Shown here: piece after piece, positions 60,222-64,000 of the stretch
Layout: every line of letters starts with the position of its first letter
Position numbering within the stretch: the first letter of the stretch is position 1
NCBI GenBank assembly: GCA_025363655.1
Contig: JANYDK010000134.1
Location: 1-64,000, forward strand
DNA: 64,000 nt
From: Deltaproteobacteria bacterium
Lineage (GTDB): Bacteria > Myxococcota_A > Polyangia > Polyangiales > JADJMO01
Reading direction: 5' to 3'
Translations under genes and position numbers: made by a program
Notes under the pieces: model-generated
The model's database searches: none
The model's input: only the letters and a program-made list of their open reading frames with translations
Told to the model about the DNA's origin: nothing

Positions 60222-61121
60222 TCAGGCGAAGACGATCGACGCATACGCGACGACGGCCCCTCGATCACTCGGCACGTCGCTGCTCTTGCCGCGTGCCGTG
60301 ACCACGCCGGTCGGGCTCTCGAGCGCACGCAACACGTGAACGGCGGTGATCAGGGTGGCAGCGCCGCATGTCTCGAGGACCGGACCTTTGCGTCGCGTGA
60401 TCGCCGCGAGCGCCTCGGTGGTGCCGTCTTCGTCGAGCGCGCAGACGCTCTCGAGGAGCGGCGCGACGATTTCGTCCGCCTCGGCTGCAGGTGCATAGTG
60501 AACGAGATCGGTGGTGGCGACGACCGTGACGCCGCCGCCTCGGCCGACGATCGCATCGGCGATGGCTGCACCGACGCGCATGCAGATGACCGGGCTGGTG
60601 TCGTGCAAGAGGATCGGCACGATCGAGAGCCTCGGCCTTGCCGCGACGAGCAACGGAAGAATCGACTCGATGGCGTGCTCTTCCTCGAAGACGTTCGGCG
60701 CATCAGTGAGACCCGCGAGACCACGAATCGACTCGGCGAGGTGCTCTTCGATGGGCACCACCGCGCCGGGCAGCGCATAGGCGCCATGGCTGGTGATGGC
60801 GGCACGCGGCCCGGAGCCTGAGTGGTTGGGCGCGAGGATGACCACCGTCTCGGCGGGGCTCGCCGACGCGAGCGCGGCAGCGATGAGCGCACCGGTGTAC
60901 GCCAACGGTCCGTGCGGAAGCACCAGCCCACGGGCGATCTTCTCCGCCACATTGGGCACCAGCGTCTGCATCACCCGCCGAAGCTCGAGCGGGCTCTCCG
61001 GGTAGAGCCGACCCGCGTATCTCGGCTTGCGGACGTCGGCCGCCGCAACGTGGGCTGGCAGTGGCGACGCGGCGAGAATTCGCCCGCTGGTGAACGCATC
61101 CTCGCTCTCACGCGTCGCCAT
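60222..61121 (-). CDS. amrB: MEMO-like protein (AmmeMemoRadiSam system protein B)
   Basis: The 299-residue product resembles MEMO1/AmmeMemoRadiSam B. Visible are VRKPRYAGRLYPESPLEL (about 30-47), APNHSGSG, the EEHAIESILPLL motif and TTDLVHYAP. The conserved His of the APNH and EEHAIE motifs are retained. In many bacteria it is clustered with AmmeMemoRadiSam A and a radical-SAM partner (amrS), which are absent here. The family's chemical function is not settled. The 138-base region upstream is A+T-rich with an 11-base palindrome. Confidence 0.82.
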   Translation of the reverse strand: MATRESEDAFTSGRILAASPLPAHVAAADVRKPRYAGRLYPESPLELRRVMQTLVPNVAEKIARGLVLPHGPLAYTGALIAAALASASPAETVVILAPNHSGSGPRAAITSHGAYALPGAVVPIEEHLAESIRGLAGLTDAPNVFEEEHAIESILPLLVAARPRLSIVPILLHDTSPVICMRVGAAIADAIVGRGGGVTVVATTDLVHYAPAAEADEIVAPLLESVCALDEDGTTEALAAITRRKGPVLETCGAATLITAVHVLRALESPTGVVTARGKSSDVPSDRGAVVAYASIVFA

Positions 61122-61183
61122 GAGACCTCATGCGGCTCGTCTTATAGCCCGGGCTCCATCCCTGGAGGGTCAGCATATTAGTT

Positions 61184-61194
61184 TACATAATGTA
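61184..61194. promoter_or_regulatory. A+T-rich palindrome upstream of the MEMO-like gene
   Basis: TACATAATGTA is a perfect 11-base palindrome inside an A+T-rich island (about 61175-61202), 63-73 bases upstream of the MEMO-like start. It may be a protein-binding operator or part of a promoter; on the minus strand TAATAT just downstream could act as a -10. No consensus -35 was seen. Confidence 0.4.
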
Positions 61195-61259
61195 TCTTAT
61201 GCGATCTAAGCGTATGGGGATCGAGCGGGTTTTTCGGCGGATCCTCATCTCGTCTCTTC

Positions 61260-62105
61260 TCACTCACGCTCGTCCTCCGGGCCGTCGTGGAGCTCGTCGA
61301 GGAGGCCCGATTCGAGCAGTGACACGTGGCCTTGGTCGGCGACGATGACGTGATCGAGCAGCGGCGTGCCCACCAGCTCAGCCGCCGCCGAGACCTTTCG
61401 GGTGAGCGCGAGGTCTTCGCGGCTCGGACATGGATCGCCGCTGGGATGGTTGTGGACGAGAACGAACGCGCTCGCCGCCTCGCGGAGGACTGGCCGAAGG
61501 ACGTCGCGTGCGGTGACGGCGCAACCATGAACCCCTCCGCGTGCCAGCTGGCGCTCGGCGATGATGCGATTGCGACCGTCGACGAGGAGTGCCCACAGCT
61601 CTTCGTGCGGAAGGTGCATGAGGCGCGCCCTGCCCCAACGTTCGACCTCGCGCGCGGAGCCAATCGTCTCGCGACGAAGCTCGTGACGGGTGCGCCCGAC
61701 GCGGAGGCCGAGCTCGATGGCGGCGGCGAGTCGTGCCGCGCGTGTGAGCCCGAGCCCGAGCTCTTCGACCAGGCTCCCCACGCCATGGGCGGCGAGACCG
61801 TGGAGGCTGGTGGCCTCGTGCAGGAGCCGCTCGACGTCGACGCTGTCATCACCGCGATCACCGCGATCACCGTGATCATCGTGATCATCGTGATCATCGT
61901 GATCGATGAGGACGAGGTCGAGCAGCTCACGATCGTCGAGCTGTTCGACGCCGAGGCCGAGGGCGCGCTCGCGGATGCGAAGAGTTGGAGAGGTTGGCGG
62001 AGTTGGAGATGAGCTCGAGGACGGCGGACGATGCACTCGTCGACGTGGCACGAAGCCCTCGGAGCGTGTGTGTGGCGACCCTGTGCGTGATTCGCTGCGC
62101 ATCAT
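61260..62105 (-). CDS. radC: RadC/JAB-domain protein with a His/Asp insert
   Basis: The 281-residue product has a C-terminal RadC JAB-type metalloprotease fold with the metal motif HNHPSGDPCPSRED (HxHx10D) and LLDHVIVAD, and an N-terminal helix-hairpin-helix domain. At about residues 68-88 the usual RTG-type segment is replaced by a run rich in Asp and His (IDHDDHDDHDDHGDRGDR) encoded by six 9-base repeats. RadC's biological role is uncertain, so a repair function is not claimed. ATG 62105 is the first in-frame start and gives a Ser/Pro-rich extension of about 40 residues. Confidence 0.85.
   Translation of the reverse strand: MMRSESRTGSPHTRSEGFVPRRRVHRPPSSSSSPTPPTSPTLRIRERALGLGVEQLDDRELLDLVLIDHDDHDDHDDHGDRGDRGDDSVDVERLLHEATSLHGLAAHGVGSLVEELGLGLTRAARLAAAIELGLRVGRTRHELRRETIGSAREVERWGRARLMHLPHEELWALLVDGRNRIIAERQLARGGVHGCAVTARDVLRPVLREAASAFVLVHNHPSGDPCPSREDLALTRKVSAAAELVGTPLLDHVIVADQGHVSLLESGLLDELHDGPEDERE
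61848..61901. repeat. 9-bp tandem repeat inside radC
   Basis: Six head-to-tail units, two ATCACCGCG, one ATCACCGTG and three ATCATCGTG, run from 61848 to 61901. They encode the Asp/His/Arg/Gly run in the minus-strand protein. Unit size preserves frame, so copy number could vary between strains. Confidence 0.85.
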
Positions 62106-62428
62106 GGCAAGCGAATTCAGCAGGTCGCGTGCCGCAGCAGGTCGAATCGGCGAGATGCTGAAAAGGCATGAAAATCAAGTGAATGAGCGAGTGTCCCTGT
62201 CCTCGATTCGAGCGGCGGTGGCGGCGGCCGCCGGCGGTCCGCCGGCGTCGCGAGAAGGTTTCACGTCGAGTGCGCGTCTTGCTCTCTCTCTCCTCGGACA
62301 TGACGATTCACGGCCTCTGTGACCGCGCTGACCGCGCATTTCTTGACCCTGCGCTCGCACTTGCAGTAGCGGTCGGTCGCGATGTCGGAGAAGGATCTTC
62401 GGGGCGAGCGGTTCGAGAGGAGCGATCG
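62106..62428. other. Intergenic region between radC and ddl
   Basis: The 323-base divergent gap holds no supported gene. A tandem TGACCGCGC direct repeat occurs at 62318-62335. A possible -35, TTGACC, is at 62343-62348, but the hexamer 18 bases further (TAGCGG) is a poor -10. Open frames crossing the region have Arg/Ser-rich shadow composition. Confidence 0.4.
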
Positions 62429-63487
62429 ATGACGAAGCGGCGGATCGGCGTGCTCATGGGTGGTTGGTCGTCCGAGCGCGAAATTTCTCTGCGCACGGGC
62501 GGCGCCGTCGCCGACGCGCTCGAGGCGCGCGGACACGACGTGCTCCGAATCGATCTCTCCGGTGAAGACTTCGAAAAACCGCTGCGCATGGCGCGCCAGA
62601 GCTTCGGGATGGAGGTCGCGTTCATCGCCCTCCATGGCACCTTCGGCGAAGACGGCTGTGTGCAAGGCCTGCTCGAGTGCCTCGGCGTGCCCTACACTGG
62701 CTCGAGCGTCCTCGGCTCGGCGCTGGCGATGGACAAGCTGAAGGCGAAGGAGCTCTTCCGCCTCCACAACGTGCCGACGCCTCCGTACTACGTCGCGCGC
62801 GAAGCCGACCTCGCAGATCTCGAAGAGATCCACGGCAGCTTCGGCTTCCCCGCCATCGTCAAGCCACGCAGCGAAGGCTCGAGCGTCGGCATCACCAAGG
62901 CGATGAACCTCTCCGAGCTTCACGCCGGTACGCGTCGCGCCCTCGAGTTCGGGGACAGTGCGCTCGTCGAACGCTTCATCAAGGGCGCCGAGGTCGGCGT
63001 CGGCATCCTCGGCGGCCGCGTGCTCGGCACGGTCGAGATCGCCACCAAGCGTCCATTCTACGATTTCCAAGCCAAATACACGCCTGGAATGAGCGAGTAC
63101 CACGTCCCCGCGCGCCTTTCGCCGACGCGTCTTCGTGGGGTGATGAACCTCGCCGAGCGCGCCGCCCAAGCGTTGGGGACGAGCGGCGCGTGCCGGGTCG
63201 ATCTCCTCGTCACCGAGGGCGAAAACGAATACGTGCTCGAGGTCAACACGCTGCCGGGAATGACGCCGACGTCGCTCCTCCCGAAAATCGCCGAAGCTGC
63301 TGGCTACGATTTTGGATCGCTCTGCGAAGCGATCGTCGATCTCGCGAAGCTACACGTCGCTCGTCCGCGGACGAACGTTGCTGCTGCGTCGATCGCGCCT
63401 GCTGTGCCCGCTGCCAATGATGCGCGCTTGCCGGCGCAAGTGGCGGCGATCGCCCCCCGCCCTGCCCGCGTGGCTACGCGACGCTGA
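62429..63487 (+). CDS. ddl: D-alanine-D-alanine ligase
   Basis: The enzyme makes D-Ala-D-Ala for peptidoglycan. The 352-residue ATP-grasp product has RIGVLMGGWSSEREISLRTG (about 4-23), FIALHGTFGEDG, KPRSEGSSVGITK (about 146-158), and the metal-binding ending YVLEVNTLPGMTPTSL. Length is about 40 residues beyond the norm because of a Pro/Ala/Arg-rich tail. ATG 62429 follows GAGAGGAG at good spacing, and the earlier in-frame start at 62183 gives only Arg-rich shadow sequence. Confidence 0.94.
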   Translation: MTKRRIGVLMGGWSSEREISLRTGGAVADALEARGHDVLRIDLSGEDFEKPLRMARQSFGMEVAFIALHGTFGEDGCVQGLLECLGVPYTGSSVLGSALAMDKLKAKELFRLHNVPTPPYYVAREADLADLEEIHGSFGFPAIVKPRSEGSSVGITKAMNLSELHAGTRRALEFGDSALVERFIKGAEVGVGILGGRVLGTVEIATKRPFYDFQAKYTPGMSEYHVPARLSPTRLRGVMNLAERAAQALGTSGACRVDLLVTEGENEYVLEVNTLPGMTPTSLLPKIAEAAGYDFGSLCEAIVDLAKLHVARPRTNVAAASIAPAVPAANDARLPAQVAAIAPRPARVATRR

Positions 63488-63510
63488 TTGCGGATTCGCT
63501 TCAGATCGCT

Positions 63511-64000
63511 TCAGATCACCGAGACGCCGAACAAGAGGCCGAACGTCCAACGATGGAGCGTTTGGCCTCCGGCGCCGAGGAAATCCCAGCTCGGAACGAC
63601 GTCGAAGGTGATGGCGGCGCGCTTCCACGCATCGCGGTCGCCCATCGCGCCGTGGTAGCCGACCGCGAAGCCGACGCCGATGCCGCTGAAGTCTGCGCCG
63701 TCGAGCTTGGCCTTGGCGTAGCCGAAGCCGAGGCGCAAATGCGCCTTTTCTCCGTACATGAACGCCGAGCCGCCGTAGCGCGCCGAGAGTGCAGCGCCGG
63801 CGCCCGTGCTGCCGTCGCCGTCGACCATGCCGTCGATTGTCGCGGCGACGCCGAGGCTCTGGTTGCGCCGGAGGGTCCACGCATAGCCGAGGCCGGCGTG
63901 GAACATCGGCCCGTGCGCGACCTTCGGATCGTGACCCTCGATGGCGCCGAAGACGCCCGCGCCGTAGCCGATGGAGGCTTCGACGACGAGGTTGTCCGCC
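63511..64000 (-). CDS. Outer-membrane beta-barrel-like protein (partial, 5' end outside window)
   Basis: The frame stays open from the stop at 63511 to the window edge; the visible part is about 162 residues. It is rich in short beta strands with alternating Gly and aromatic residues: VEASIGYGAGVFGAIEG, HAGLGYAWTLRRNQSLG, ALSARYGGSAFMYG, HLRLGFGYAKAKLDG, and ends WTFGLLFGVSVI, a barrel-like terminal strand. The start and any signal peptide lie outside the window. No family was recognised. Confidence 0.7.
   Translation of the reverse strand, partial: ADNLVVEASIGYGAGVFGAIEGHDPKVAHGPMFHAGLGYAWTLRRNQSLGVAATIDGMVDGDGSTGAGAALSARYGGSAFMYGEKAHLRLGFGYAKAKLDGADFSGIGVGFAVGYHGAMGDRDAWKRAAITFDVVPSWDFLGAGGQTLHRWTFGLLFGVSVI

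Noticed and set aside
61848-61901. CRISPR-like array
   Set aside because: The units are nine bases, head to tail with no spacers, and encode protein sequence inside radC.

Overview
The window is G+C-rich, gene-dense chromosomal DNA. It looks like a myxobacterium (Myxococcota), most likely the Polyangia side. This is an inference from content: a receptor-like protein with two Ser/Thr kinase domains, a sigma-54 response regulator, an alkylglycerone-phosphate-synthase-like flavoprotein (ether lipids), many short lipoproteins with Ser/Asp/Gly-rich tails, a cytochrome-c/FTR1 iron permease and a Cys-rich repeat protein. No phage, insertion sequence, CRISPR array or rRNA was seen. Two tRNA genes (Pro-CGG, Leu-GAG) are present.

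Layout. 0-9 kb: tRNA-Pro, an LpxL-like acyltransferase with a small lipoprotein gene, a CxxxC-repeat secreted protein, a TerB-like protein, a PLP enzyme of the ACC deaminase/D-cysteine desulfhydrase family, hisG, a CDF metal exporter, a double cNMP-binding protein and a RimK-like ligase. 9-16 kb (plus strand): gltX, a CPBP membrane protease, an isochorismatase-fold hydrolase and valS. 16-23 kb (minus strand): a complex I operon nuoA-B-C-D-G-H-I with tight ATGA overlaps in A-B-C but no nuoE, nuoF or nuoJ-N. 23-28 kb: mlaC-like gene, a histidine kinase, a single reading frame joining aspartokinase to thymidylate kinase, and tRNA-Leu. 28-33 kb: FTR1-type permease, a lipoprotein, an RlmI-like methyltransferase overlapping a HAD phosphatase. 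33-38.6 kb: rplC standing alone behind a consensus promoter, then an overlapping string of plsB, a MepA-like endopeptidase and an orphan DNA methyltransferase. 38.6-44 kb: an AGPS-like flavoprotein, mazG, a BamA/Omp85-like barrel and its overlapping partner. 44-49 kb: a short ThrRS behind what reads as a threonine attenuator, a TonB-like protein, an internally deleted fabH, a divergent RNase HII-like gene and a DksA/TraR-like protein. 49-56 kb: thioredoxin-NHL protein, Cys-rich lipoprotein, sigma-54 response regulator, tandem-kinase protein. 56-64 kb: zinc-ribbon coiled-coil membrane protein, trpF, a CRP-like regulator overlapping a class II cyclic-nucleotide phosphodiesterase-like protein, a MEMO-like protein, radC with a His/Asp repeat, ddl, and a partial outer-membrane barrel.

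Most notable items. (1) The 629-residue aspartokinase-thymidylate kinase frame (24903-26792) has no stop or frame change at its junction. (2) A 25-codon reading frame with five consecutive Thr codons lies upstream of a ThrRS that lacks its TGS and editing domains; it is followed by a GC-rich hairpin and preceded by a TTGACA promoter, the layout of classical leader-peptide attenuation. (3) fabH (46867-47166) keeps its two ends but has lost the whole catalytic middle in frame. (4) NuoH carries an extra Cys-rich loop. (5) The Cys-rich protein has 38 Cys in about 224 residues at CxxxC spacing. (6) A stem-loop repeat with one compensatory base-pair change occurs twice. All functional statements come from reading motifs by eye; no database search was possible.
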